Shown piece after piece: positions 23,947 through 35,850 of a stretch of DNA of 64,000 nucleotides. Positions within the stretch are counted from its first letter, which is position 1, and the number at the start of each line of letters is the position of its first letter. Both the position numbers and the translations under genes were made by a program. The notes under the pieces are model-generated. The model searched no databases. It was not told the origin of the DNA and was given only the letters and a program-made list of their open reading frames with translations. The DNA is taken from positions 26,768,001 to 26,832,000 of the forward strand of contig CM060843.1 in NCBI GenBank assembly GCA_030762175.1, in the 5' to 3' direction. This stretch comes from Metallyticus violacea (lineage: Eukaryota > Arthropoda > Insecta > Mantodea > Metallyticidae).

Positions 23947-24617
23947 TTGAACTGTTACAAAATATTTTTAAAAAGAAGTAATTTCACAGATGGCTAAAAT
24001 GATTTTATATTTTTATCTTGAGGCTGATATTTATTCTTCCTTTGACTTCTACATTGTCCACTTGAGCTACAGAGCATTTCTTTCCTTTAAAAAAAAAAAA
24101 AACAAACAAAAAGTCTACTTTTTAGCGTTCTCTTATAGTGCTCCAGTCTGCCAACAAACTTCTATTGAATGTAAAGTTGTAACCCAGAAGGTTTCATTGT
24201 TTGCAAGAATCAGCAAACAAGTAATTAATAATTATATTTAAAATGAAAAATGTTAAATGGTGCAAAACATTGAAAGTGAAATTGAACCGTTACAAAATAT
24301 TTTTAAAAAGAAACAATTTCACACATAGCTAAAATGTTTTTAATATTTTTTATCTCACCGCTGATATTTAGTCCTCCTTTGACTTCTACATTGTCCACTT
24401 GAGCTACAGAACATTTCTTTCCTTTAAAAGAAAGAAAGAAAAAAAAACACCTTTTTAACGTTCGCTTAGAGTACTCTAGATTGCCAACAAAATTCTATTG
24501 CATGTAAAATTGTAATCCAGAATGTTTCACTGTCTGAAAGAATCAGCATATAAGTAATTAATAATTATATTTAAAATAAAAAATGTTAAGTAGTGCAATA
24601 TATTAAATATGAAATAT
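23947..24617. repeat. tandem duplication, two units of about 335 bp
   Basis: Unit 1 starts at 23947 (TTGAACTGTTACAAAATATT) and unit 2 at 24282 (TTGAACCGTTACAAAATATT). They stay aligned throughout: CTTCTACATTGTCCACTTGA, the following A-rich run, TAATTAATAATTATATTTAAAAT and the closing TGTTAA all recur in order. The copies differ by scattered substitutions and by the A tract, which is interrupted by G in unit 2. The only long frame (unit 1, 83 codons) is not kept in unit 2, so the repeat does not look protein-coding. Confidence 0.93.
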
Positions 24618-25800
24618 TAACAATTTCATGCAGCAAAGGACACATCTGCTGGTATTAACCAGAGGTGTTAATTTTGCAAACCACTTATCATTTGGCTTTG
24701 GAGTTCTGGTTTTAAGCAGCACAAATCTTTCTGCCTGTAATCTAAAACGCCAAGGGTTTAGGCGCACTAATTAAAATGAAGCAATAACCATTGCAACAGC
24801 AATACTCGTATTTCGCCGGATTATAAGATAAGCACATAAAACCTTGGCAGCGTAGCGATCACTACCTTGTTATCACCAAATTATCCCTCGTTTGCTGCGT
24901 ATTTGTTTGGCTTTCCACAACATCCCGAGGTAGGGCTGTTATTAGAGGAAGGTATCCGATATACTCCATCACGTTGAGCCCAGCACACCATCAACGATAA
25001 TACATTGTTAATATGTCTCAATGGGGACATCCTATTGCCTAGAGCTATAGCTGTTCTGGAAACTTCGTCTATTAGAGGGGCATGATTTAACAATGTTCCT
25101 GTGGGACAATGGTTCAGCATCCAGTTATTTTCAGCAACCTGCTTACATTATGTTTTATGCAGCTTTTCATATTGCATACACCCACAACATTTTCTAAATG
25201 ATACCTTTTATGAACACACATTGGTATTATTGCTTGAGATCTACAGAACGGCAAGTGTGAAGTACCTCCATAGGCGGAGTATTGAGAATGTAGTGGAAAT
25301 GAGAAAATAAAGCGAGGCAAGTTTCTCATTTATGATCAAATGAGGCAGATGGAAGGCAGCGGGAGGGAATCCAATGTGGATATCTTCACCTTAGTGCATA
25401 GCGATCTCACCATGCGCGATGATTCAGTCTTCCCTGATACAAACTCCATCTCCAATATTTGGAGAGTATATACATATCTCTTTGTTGCAAAGAAAACAGT
25501 ATGTCTAGAATTCTAGAGCATTAAGCTGTTATTAGGCTGGTAGCGAAATCTGCAATATCTCAAATACAATGTAAGGCCGGATAAATCTAAACAGTAATTT
25601 TCTCTTAACGAGCCGAATGGAATCAATACTTAACAAAACTCGTAACAAGTGACGTTATTTTTGCTGCACTATCATGGCCGATATTAAGAAATCACGGAAG
25701 CAGTATCTTAAATAAGCAAATAAACCATCTACTTTGAATAAATGAATGTCACAAACATTACGTTAATTATCTATTGCTTTCTGTATCCTTTGCTCTTAGT
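24618..25800. other. unassigned sequence
   Basis: A minus-strand frame of 79 codons (24881-25120), with another frame upstream of it, lies in balanced-composition DNA. No domain recognised and no repeat partner in the window. Confidence 0.35.
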
Positions 25801-25807
25801 ACTCGGT

Positions 25808-26095
25808 ACTACTAGTCTAGTGTTGATCATGCCTTGCCTTGTACACTAAAGATCGAGGTTTCAATCCCAACTACAGTCAAATGATTTTTTTCCGGACGTA
25901 ATAACCCTAAGTATGGTTTTCTTCGGAAAGGATAGCCCATGTCGTAGATTTATGGCAAGTAAAATAACCTCAAACCTGAAAGAATAGGCATCTGGACAAA
26001 ATTGCATCGGCCGTTTCACGCTCTGAATTAAATGGGATGCTGATGACCTGAAATGTTAAAGAGCGTCCGTAAATAAACCAAATAAATAAGTTTAC
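25808..26095 (+). mobile_element. tRNA-derived SINE, family 2, copy 1
   Basis: The head has an A-box-like TAGTCTAGTGTTGATCA and a B box GGTTTCAATCCC about 30 nt later. The body shares its end with two other copies in the window: GGGATGCTGATGACCTG followed by a GAGCGTCC block and AATAAACCAAATAAA. A possible 7-bp target duplication, ACTCGGT, lies at 25801-25807 and 26096-26102. The head is more worn than the tail. Unrelated to family 1 in its body. Confidence 0.75.
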
Positions 26096-26102
26096 ACTCG
26101 GT

Positions 26103-28540
26103 TTCTCCAGTTTTCACTACCCAAAATAGTTCCTTGATGAATCTTACTAGACAAAATTGTAATTATGTTTCACGTACTAAATAACAAAAAGTAAACATAA
26201 AACAGAACGATGAACTATTTTACACAAAAGCAAATTGCAATTTCCTCATTGCATCCCTTACGATAACATTGCTAACCTATAAATAGAACTAAATGGAAAA
26301 CCTTTTCATGTGTTTTAGAACGATTATTCCTAGAGCAGTAAACATGTTCTTCTTACCCTAAGAAAGGAAGAGACTAAAGTGTAATCAGTTGAAATTTCAA
26401 AAGAGCCTTTATAAAATTAAGTAAATGATGACTTTATAACGTCTGATTATAATGCGATTGAAAGGAGGACAGTTAAACATTTATCACTTTCTAAATGTAA
26501 TACCAAAGGTACACTATTACTATAGGCGTACAAAGAGATGGCCGGGAAGCACTTGGGCAGTGAGCAGGGAACTGCAACTCCACCGTACTATGCTTAGTAT
26601 TGAAAGCATTGTCCGCATACAAAGCATTAGCACATGGGTCGAACGTTCGCTGTTTAGAAGCAGGGAGAACTGTACTGAGCATGATCCTACCATACCCCTC
26701 TCTCTCGGTCTTGGGTGCTACTTCGGCCATCACTCCACACACCTATAGTATCAATTTTGTAATCCCTCTCCCAAAAATTCATTATTAAGCTTAAAACTGA
26801 TCTAAGAGTAAGACTTTTCAAACAATTTTATGAACACTTTAAGGTATAAAACTAATGACTACACAACAACAGTCTGTGGCTGAAAAGTACCAGCCAAACA
26901 AAAATTACTCAAACTATGGGAATGATTATAATCAATAACTATAGGAATATAGAATACGCAGGAATTCAAAAGCAAACCATATCATTTAAGAATTCATTTC
27001 ATAACACTCTCGGAAAAGAAACCAGAAAATACTCGTTATTAAAATCACAGAAAAATCCTCTAAACTTTTATAAGCATTGAGAAATAAAAAAGAAAACATA
27101 TTTAAAATACAATATTAGGAATTTATACAAAGAATGAAAATTCGCTGCCTAATGGATAATATGATTCTTCGGTATGTACAGCTAGGTCGTATACGTCTGT
27201 CTAGATTCCAGGGATGATTGGAGGATACCTGAAATTTTGACTTCATGGCCTATGAAAGTTTTACACATTTTTTCAGTCTTCACATAATGCACAATTTCAC
27301 TAATATTTCAATTTTATTAACTATAAAACAAAATGTATCAACAGCTATTCAATTCGAACATGAATAGAAAAAAGTTTAAAGGAGAAAGTTCAAAAGGAGT
27401 TAAATGAGACCACAGCAATGAAACATTGCAATAACATAAAAACAAAATCTAAATAAATCAAGAGAAATTTCTGCATAATTAATGCTTGATATATTTCTAC
27501 GTATTAAAATACTGATATTTCACTATACAGAAACACCAGCTTCAACATCACAATTAATTTAAAAATACTTAATCGAGACATTAGAGGTAATTTTTCGTGC
27601 TGAACCTCAATAAAATTCAACATGTATTTATTTACTTATTTTTTCTGTTAGAGCTATGGCCATTAGTAGGCCTTCTCTTTCACTCTACCAATCTAATAAT
27701 AATTACATGGAATTATAGAGACAATATTACAATCATAACATTGACAGTACGCATATAATCCAATGTAGAACACTATGTATACAAATAAATGTGTGCTAAT
27801 ATATAAATATTGATAATGAAAAATAAAAAATATTAACTTAAAATGAAAAAATAGGAAAATAAAAGAAGAATAACATACAACAAGCACCAAGAATAACAAT
27901 TTATACACATATCAACCTACGTAAATCCTTAAAGTGGAAATAAAGATTCAAGCAAAACATAAAATTAAACCCTGACAATACTATGGAGGATATAGGAATA
28001 TTTATGATAGTAATAAAATACTATCTATTCTATAACACTTATTAAGCAATTATTTCCAAATTATACACTGTTTTAAATGTTGGATGGTCTTAATTGTTAT
28101 TATTTTATAATTATTTTAGAAATATATTAAGTTTAATATTTTTGCTGCTTAAGATGTTTTTTCCCGATCAACTTCCAATCTCAGCATCCTCAGATTTTAA
28201 AATCAGTTTGAAAACATGTTACTCAACATTGCTGGGGAAATTGTAGTAATTTAAAGCAAACATTTAATGTTTTTAAAAGTTCCACATAGTGTCATTTCAT
28301 GCAAATTTAAAACCATATTTTATTCCCCAGAACTCTCATGCATGTATAAGTTAAAATCTTTCACCAGCTGTGTAGCGCAACAAAATAATTCATAGCTCTA
28401 TCTTAAGTAGTTCTTTTTTAAGAAAAGTGCATCTAAAGTTAATAATGTGCAAATTACGACAAATGACAAAAGATAAGTGTGTCGTAACAGTATGGCAGGC
28501 ATATTTAAATTTCTATTTAAGCAATTTAAATCCCGCCCCA
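26103..28540. other. unassigned AT-rich stretch
   Basis: A balanced patch at 26450-26760 has overlapping frames of 83-98 codons on opposite strands with no recognisable domain. 27000-28540 is very AT-rich with no feature. Confidence 0.4.
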
Positions 28541-28563
28541 AAAAAACAAACAAACAAACAAAA
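28541..28563. repeat. (AAAC)n simple repeat
   Basis: An A run followed by several AAAC units. Confidence 0.85.
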
Positions 28564-28991
28564 TCGAAAAAAATTATATGAGTGTAATCTATAACCTATA
28601 TAGTTTCATATTACACATGGAACAAAAACTTATTTTTTTAACCCAAAATATGAAACATGAGAAAACGGAATATGGCAGCAATACTTAAATGTCCATTTAA
28701 ATCCATTTAAATGCCTCAAACATACAAAAGCTATATATGGTCATAATCTGCAACTATGTATTTTCATGTTGTGCATAAAGCATCTATTTCTGACCCAAAA
28801 TCTTTACTAAGTGTCTTTAAAATAAAAGCATGATTAAAATGACATTTTAATAAATTATGGCTAACACTTATAAAAATGTTCAAGCATATGTATATTGCAA
28901 AATTTCAGAAAAAGATATGTTGAAATTTCAACATAGCTTACCGGCAGTGGAAACTTATTATTTTTAATAGTGCATAATATTACAAAATTAT
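28564..28991. other. unassigned AT-rich sequence
   Basis: No feature. The motif ATTTAAAT recurs several times at about 28500-28715 without forming a regular array. Confidence 0.35.
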
Positions 28992-29066
28992 GACCAGCCC
29001 CTGTGGTCTACCGGTCATAGTTCCATTTGGTCTGGAATTAGATTTCAGGTTCAATCATTGAGCTTT
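28992..29066 (+). repeat. tRNA-like sequence, probable SINE head
   Basis: TGGTCTACCGGTCATAG (A-box-like, 29004-29020) and CAGGTTCAATC (B box, 29047-29057) have roughly tRNA spacing. The sequence does not make a convincing complete tRNA cloverleaf. The A-box motif resembles SINE family 2, but the family 2 tail is not found downstream. Read as a worn or truncated SINE. Confidence 0.45.
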
Positions 29067-29630
29067 TCTTGACTAGGAAGTACCTCCATAAAGACCATGA
29101 TTTAGTTTGGTTAATGATTTTAGGTATAATGCCACCACAGTAGCCACTATGATTATAGGGACAATATAGGGACTCTAGACTTAGGAGTTAGCTGTGCTAT
29201 TGTGGAGAAATTCCACGAAGTTAGAGTGGATATATGTGGAGGATTTATTTCAAAAGTATCAAGTGAGCTCCTTGTAGACTTATGTAGAATTTGTATATGT
29301 AATAACGAGTCTCTTGGACTAAATTTACAAATATCTATCTGTGGGTAGAATAGAAAAACTTCTACAATAATAATGTCTATTTTTACGAAAAAATAAACAC
29401 AGTCTTATGTATTATTAACAATGGTTTTGAAGTAGCACAGAGTCTTTCATGATTTTTGTCACCCGTTTCACTGCAGTTGGCAAGTCGGCAGTCAGAGCAT
29501 TAACTCCCGGTGAAGCAAATGTATCGGCTTAACTGTTTCAAGTTCTCCCAATTACAATGAAAATAAGTAAGTGCCTTATTAAAATAGATGTTGGAAATGT
29601 CATGGTACATCCCGACATTTCTGTTTCCCT
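29067..29630. other. unassigned sequence
   Basis: No gene or repeat recognised. It may contain the diverged body of the preceding tRNA-like head. Confidence 0.35.
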
Positions 29631-30027
29631 TTTTTAGAAATCTGTCATTTACACGCATCAGTTCATCTTCCGAAATTGGATCAGTGTCTCGCCTTTATTT
29701 TCATGTGCGTGTTGAGGTTTGGTCCATTCGCTTTATTTTTTTAACTTCCTCTACAAATAATAATTACATAATAATAATCTGTAATTCCTGTATATTTCTG
29801 TATTTATTGTACAATATATTTCATGAGTAATAGTGCCATTTTTTTTTTTTTAAGAATACGTTGTTTTGAAAGAATTACAGACTATTAGTATGTAATTGTT
29901 ATTTGTGCAGGAAGTTGAAAAATAAATCGAATGGACCAAACCTCATCACACACATGAAAATAAAGGCAAGACACTGACCCAATTTCGGAAGATGAACTGA
30001 TGCGTGTAAATGACAGATTTCTAAAAA
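29631..30027. repeat. large inverted repeat (hairpin-forming), arms about 157 bp
   Basis: The left arm (29631-29787) and right arm (29872-30027) are reverse complements with about a dozen differences and one single-base indel by eye, separated by an 84-bp loop. The outermost ~45 bp (from TTTTTAGAAATCTGTCATTT on the left) pair without a mismatch; most differences lie in the inner part near the loop. A transcript would fold into a long double-stranded stem. The left arm lies within an 80-codon plus-strand frame, but I recognise no domain. The arms could be two copies of a mobile element in opposite orientation, or a fold-back element. Confidence 0.93.
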
Positions 30028-30137
30028 TGAATATTAAGCGGGCTAATTGCTCTTAACATTGAGTTCCGTAACATCCAATTACATAAATTTGAAGACAGTA
30101 GTGATCTTGTATGCTCTCAAGTTTAAATTGACAAAAT

Positions 30138-30182
30138 TTCGAGCTATTAACTGATGCACGTGAATGATAGTTTTCTAAAAAG
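30138..30182 (+). repeat. third, diverged copy of the hairpin arm end
   Basis: AACTGATGCACGTGAATGAT followed by AGTTTTCTAAAAA matches the outer end of the right hairpin arm (AACTGATGCGTGTAAATGAC then AGATTTCTAAAAA at 29995-30027) in direct orientation. About 45 bp is recognisable. This shows the arm end is itself a repeated unit. Confidence 0.65.
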
Positions 30183-32840
30183 ATGCTAGAGACGTGTGAA
30201 TGTAGCAAACATCTTCTGTCCTAAGGTACGTTTTTATTTTCACTGTAATATTTGTAGCTGTGTTACGAGAACTTGAATCATTTGCGCGGATATCCTTCCT
30301 GACTGCTGACCAACCAGCTACCATGAAATGGGCGACAAAACTATGAAAAGGCCTGTAGTTTGTCCAGCAAAACTTTGAACTGTTCCTATATAATTTCTTC
30401 AGATGTAATATTTGTATTTTAAATATTTTTAAGATATCGCAATTTAGTTGCAACTTACAGTGTTCATGTTGTCCATATGAGTTGCGGGGAGCAGTTGGTA
30501 ACATGAGGTTGTCAAGTTCGAGGCCCCCGTAGGGCATGGGGATGTTACTGTTTCCCCATTGTCTGTGTCTTGCCTAACAGACAATGGCAAGATTCTCATA
30601 GTAACAACAATACTCTTTCAAAAATATCTACTTGTTGTTTGCCTATATAGTTCATCTAAACTGTATATGGTAGGTAACTGCCTTGGGTCTGTTCTCTGTA
30701 ATCTACAACAGGATGGCTAGAAGCGCTCCGCAATGCTCACCACAATTCAAAACCATCACTTATGAAATGTTGTATGTTGTTACGTTAGGAACAATTATAT
30801 TTATAGTTATGACAAAATGTTTAAAAGAATATTAAAAAATAAAGGAGCTCGAATTAAGTAGTTATTCTGATAAATAGGAGGAAGGAGGCGAGGAGAGAAG
30901 TATGAGTCTGTCCGTACTTATCCAAAGAAAGTGATTCTAAAACAAAATTGAGGCTTAAATTGGAATTGGAAAGGGGATACTATTAGTGTGCGGGAAGACG
31001 AGCTGAAAATATTGTGATTTATTTTGATCGTATTGGGGAGGTGCTTCAATAAATTAAGTTTAAATGCTAAAAATGCATAAAATAGTTCAATAGAGTATGA
31101 AGAAAAAATTATGTATATTATTTTGAACTAGAATAAAACAATACTAGAATATTTGTTAAAATATAATGCAGAAATACCAATTTTTATTAATAAATAAATA
31201 GTACACATAATTGAATGTGTTATTGAAGATATATTGAAAATGTAATTGTAAGTGAAAAATCTATTCTATAACCCCATACCAGCTATCACAACGTAATAGG
31301 CTGGATTAAATGAATTAATTAGTTTTCAACCCTTTCTCGTGTGAGAGAAAATCCTCACAAGGAAACATTATTCAGCATATCTCAATTCAGTGAGAAATGT
31401 GAAATGAGCTATGGCATGAGATAATATAAACTCTCTGCTTTGTCCTCCCTTCCTGCGTTTGCATATACAAGTTTCACCGAACACTGACTCATTGATGTGA
31501 ATGGTTGCTCTTCGCAGGAAGACAGTATTAATACATACCTATGATATATAGAAAATTGATATGATATATGTACTAATTTTTAATATAAACAGAAAATAAC
31601 ATACAAAATTCTAGTTATAAAATTAATTGGTTAACGTACAAATAGTCATTAACGTGACAAGTTCCTAACCACGTTTAATGCTAATCTCTATCTGTCTATT
31701 GACTATCTGTCAAAAAATGCTTGTTGTTTCGTAAAAACTTTTCTATTTGCACCTTTGCCCTACTGCCATTGTAATAAATTCTGTTGACATAAATATTAAT
31801 ATTTCGTATTTTCATTTTATTAAAGAGCAACAATTAAACAGAAAGCAAGTTATCAGGAGGTTGCGCCGGAAAATAGGAAGGATCACAGAGAAGAATATAT
31901 TAAATCATAACACAGAATGCTTGATATTAGGCGAATTATTCCCCTCCCCCAACTCATGGTTCTGGGATTATCTCTATGGTATTTTTATTATTTTAGACTT
32001 ATGAATATGTCGCTATTGTTCATATTTTGTTTTACTTGCAGACTTTACTGAACAAGCGCTTTAATTTTATTTTACTAATAAAGTTCATTCTTGGGTTACA
32101 ATTTTTGTTTTTGTTTACTTTTAAGTTAAGGTAGTCGACAATATTTTGATACTTGTTTACGAATGTGCACTCTTTTGCATCCGGGTTTTGTGATGTATAG
32201 AACAAAATTTTCAGTGTTATTTTGTCATTTTTGAAGCAATTTCAGAGAAAATATTTGTAATTTATTACATTTTAAGCACATCGTTTTGAAATTTAGAAAA
32301 TTTTCGCTAAGGAAAATGTTAACATAGTTTCCTTCTATAGATGCAAAACTTATTTTGCAGTAAAAGGTTTTACAATCGTCTGATTATAAGCCTTTAAGTT
32401 CCTTATTGTGTTAATTACAGCTTCACATCGCAACAAACATGTATAAATTTTCATAGCTATCTTCAACTGTTATTGTGCTGCATATGTTTCAATAACTATT
32501 TGTTTACTTTGAATGTGAAACAAAAAACGTCACATTTTACGGTGGTACGTTTAGCGAGTATAATGGTTCCAGCAATACGTGGTTCCGAAACAGCAGAACG
32601 TCGTACCCCTGGCAGGAGTGGCAAACTCCAAGTCAAGCTATAGGTTTGCAACCCGCATTGCTTCATTTTGAAGTAACGGACAGCAATCCAACTGACAGTA
32701 CATAGGCCACACACTGCGATCATTCGCTATTGTGCTTTACGGGCATGCTATGGCACGGATTATACTCGTCGCGGTTACCAGTTTACTAACTCTGTGAGTA
32801 AAAATACTTGAATAGTTTCATTAAATTATCGGATCTTTGT
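30183..32840. other. unassigned AT-rich stretch
   Basis: A 120-codon minus-strand frame (30175-30537) has no recognisable domain and overlaps the end of the preceding repeat. The remainder is AT-rich with short frames only. Confidence 0.35.
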
Positions 32841-33123
32841 TGATTTAGTTTATTTATGGACGCGCTCTAACATCTCAGGTCATCAGCATCCCATTCAATT
32901 AAGGGCGTGAAACTACCAATACATTTTGCTGACAGGTCTCTCTCTTCTTTTAGGCTTGAGATTCTTTTACGTGCCGTAAATCTATTATATGGGACCCATG
33001 ACTTTATTTCTCTTCGGATGGAAGCCATACGATGTATTTTTTACTGCCGAAAAAATGGCCGGAATTGAACCCAAATCTTGAGTCTATGATGCTAATAGTT
33101 ATCACTAGACCACAAGGAGCGAC
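32841..33123 (-). mobile_element. tRNA-derived SINE, family 2, copy 2
   Basis: On the minus strand the head reads GCTCCTTGTGGTCTAGTGAT (A-box region) with GGGTTCAATTCCGGCC (B box) some 40 nt on. The body runs through CCATCCGAAGAG, GTAAAAGAATCTCAAGCCTA and GGGATGCTGATGACCTGAG to AATAAACTAAATCAA. This is the best-preserved member of the family here and defines its 5' end. No clear target duplication. Confidence 0.85.
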
Positions 33124-33493
33124 TTATTTGATCTTAAATTCTTATGCTAACATTGTGTTATGTATAATTTTATTGTAAATAATACCTTAATTTTTTTCAT
33201 ACGTATGGAGAATCTGTTAGCGGGGTTTTTGCTCGTTGTTATGGCAACCTCAGAAGCCAAGAAGGTAACAGTAGTTAAGTGAATTCCTGCGTTGTTAAGA
33301 ATACACAAAATAAAACGATGATTATATCAGGTACTGAATAAAATTAGTTCTGAAACTAATGGGTCAAAAACGGTATTATGATTAAGTAAATTATTTCTCT
33401 AATTCGTTTAGCACCATTAATAAAATTAAATTGTGCTAAAAGATAAAATGGTTCAAATCCGTGTAAAATTGAAAATGGATCGGTGAGCGTATG
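33124..33493. other. unassigned sequence between two SINEs
   Basis: No feature seen. Confidence 0.4.
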
Positions 33494-33796
33494 TTTTTTT
33501 TTTTTTTTTTTTTTTTTTTGAATAGTGTTTAACGCCCGTTTTTATTACTGAAGCACCACAGGCAGTGAACACTGGTGATACATGAGATGAAAATTATATA
33601 TTGGGAAAGGATTTTTTTTAAGGAAGGAAACGTTCCAAGCCTAATGTTAGGGCACCTCTCCGGCATTTGTCAGTTATGAAGATTGAGGAAAACCTGGGAA
33701 AAACCTCAGTTAGGAGGACGGTCCTGGCGGGATTCGAATTCCAAACCTCCCGCTCACGAGTCCTGTCTTAACGACCTCGGCCTCCCGTAGCGTTTA
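33494..33796 (-). mobile_element. tRNA-derived SINE, family 1, full copy C
   Basis: Same order as copy A in the same orientation: a long T tract (A tail on the minus strand), AACGCCCG, CCACAGGC, AAGGAAGGAAACGTTCCA, GACGGTCCTGGCGGGATTCG (inverse of the B box) and ACGACCTCGG (inverse of the A box). An imperfect 7-bp target duplication, GCGTATG (33487-33493) and GCCTATG (33797-33803), flanks it. It has more substitutions than copies A and B and a damaged tRNA head. Confidence 0.9.
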
Positions 33797-34739
33797 GCCT
33801 ATGGTTGAGACGACCGTCTAATTATATAAGTTAAAAAACGCGTGTTGAACTTTAAAAGTATCTGTAAACGTATGAATCCCTCTTTGTTTATAACTTTTTA
33901 GTTTTTTTAGTTTTCGGAGCAGTTGCAGTTCCTGCTTTTACTGCTCTAATTTTTTCTGAAATCTTTATCTCCACATTATTGCCTTCATTCACAAACCCAT
34001 CTTGCACTCTACGCAATATAAAATGAGATATATATTATTTTACTCTCATGTCACGCAATTTAGTGGCAAAATTTTTTCTTTTTTATGAATACAATTTATT
34101 ACCATCTCTATTTGCTTATATTTCTTCCGTATGTTTCGCTTTTTAAATTAACATTTTCCCAGAAATATGCAGTTTTAGTTTTATTGACTACAAGGAATTC
34201 ACAAGCACAAGACTCGGGTTTATTAACACGTTTTACAGCAGCAGCTTTGCTAATACAAACAAGCAAGAGATGGTTACACAATAAGTCGATTTGTTTTCCT
34301 CTTGAAAAGAACACGATAATGAGTCATTCCCTTCATTACATCATTCAAACGCAAGTAGTGTCAGCGTGTCAAACTACGGTTACTCAATAATAGCCCGATA
34401 CTAACAAGTCCATGATTTTCACTTTAAAACCACTTACTAATAATCAGTTCATTCACGTTTTTTTAACGAGTCCCTCAAAGTTATTGATTTTTTTTCGGTA
34501 TTTGAAGAGATATGTTGGTGATACGATGCTTGAAAATATCTATTGCTCTTCAATACATAGGTGTATAGAAACGATATGTGGTCAAACGGTTTATACACTG
34601 TCGCATTTTGTATATTAATATGTAGTGACACAGCACATCTGGCCCACTTTCAAGTATATATAAATATAATATGTATGTTGCAAACCTAAGCATCATATTA
34701 TATGTATTGTAACTAGTAATTTAAATATTACGTATATAT
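33797..34739. other. unassigned sequence
   Basis: A 101-codon plus frame (34085-34390) and smaller frames have no recognisable domain. AT-rich. Confidence 0.35.
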
Positions 34740-35850
34740 GTGCATAATATTATATAACTTTAACATGTGAGTTCTACGTGGATAAAAGAGATAACTCTTT
34801 GGCGTTTTCTATTTGCGGTATCTTGGAAAGCCAAAGATGCCATAAAGCTCTATACAAAAAGGCAAAAGAGGGTCGAGCATGATGACACTTTTAAAAGGAC
34901 TGCCGGTGGAAGGCTAATAAAACCAAGGATTTTAAATTCGTTAGGGCTTTAAACCCGAAAGGCGGTGTACTGTTAGCCTTAAAATTAGTCAATGTTAATA
35001 AGAATTTTAAACTTTCAAATAATAACGAATTACATGTGCTGGTAGGTGAATTTAAATCAGCCAATAGTAAATATACATTTTGAACTTTTAAACCAAGGCG
35101 CAAGACGTGCGTTTCCTTGAGTGAACCCCTTTGGCGTTGTTCGAACGAACGATTACTACATTTGAATTTAATACATAAGGAGGCATTTGCTCTGCTCGGG
35201 CAAGAGATAACCTGTTCTACTTTAGTACATGCAGTTCAACACAGCTATAGGAGGTTAACGCAGGATGCTTCAGTTTAAGTAACGCATTTTATGTTTCACA
35301 TTCTGCGGGGACACGTTCACTCATTGTTAAAGATCTACACGCTGCGTGTGTTCTAAGTTCTGTAAGCTCGAGATGTATGCTGAGGAATTCATAATGAATT
35401 CAATTTCAGACGCGGTTTTCAGATTCAGTTCACATCCATGGGAGTAGTGACAGTTAAATTATTATTCGAAGTAGGTAAATTCTATCGTACTCAAAACACC
35501 AGAAGACACGATAGATCTTCAACATAATAAATTATCATATATAATTATATATGTATATATATTATGTCTCAATTGTGGTTATTTATACTATAGGTATTCT
35601 CTCCCAGTCCTTCACGATTCAAAAAGTAACCGAATACTTCCCTAAGAAATTATTGTCACCGAAGCGTAAACAGCAATACACCAAAACCGCTTCATAATTT
35701 TACTTCACCAACGTGAAGCTAAGAACTACAACGAAGACGCCATACTAATCCATCTCATAATTTGACAATCAACGTGGCCTGCCATACCAATCTGCCTCAA
35801 TAGTTCTCATAAACCATAGCCTAAATACCAGTAAACCTCATAGACTTGCA
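34740..35850 (+). repeat. dispersed repeat of about 1 kb, copy 1
   Basis: Aligns in direct orientation with 47740-48745. Shared landmarks in order: TTGGAAAGCCAA (or CTGGAAAGCCAA), TTAGGGCTTTAAACCCG (or TTAGGGCTTTGACCCCG), TTTTAAACTTTCAAA, CAGCCAATAG (or CAGCCAATGG), TTTGAACTTTTAAA, AGGCGCAA, GAAATTATTGTCACCGAAGCG, and finally CTGCCATACCAA. Divergence is considerable. The recurring CCGCTTCA motif near the end and the length would fit a long terminal repeat, but I found no TG...CA ends with target duplications and no primer-binding site. Class unresolved. Confidence 0.75.

Noticed and set aside
28992..29066. Functional tRNA gene
   Set aside because: A and B boxes are present but no acceptor or anticodon stem pairing could be drawn. 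The same applies at 49170-49248 and 61493-61560.
30175..30537. 120-codon minus-strand open frame
   Set aside because: No domain recognised, and its C-terminus runs into the repeat copy at 30138-30182.
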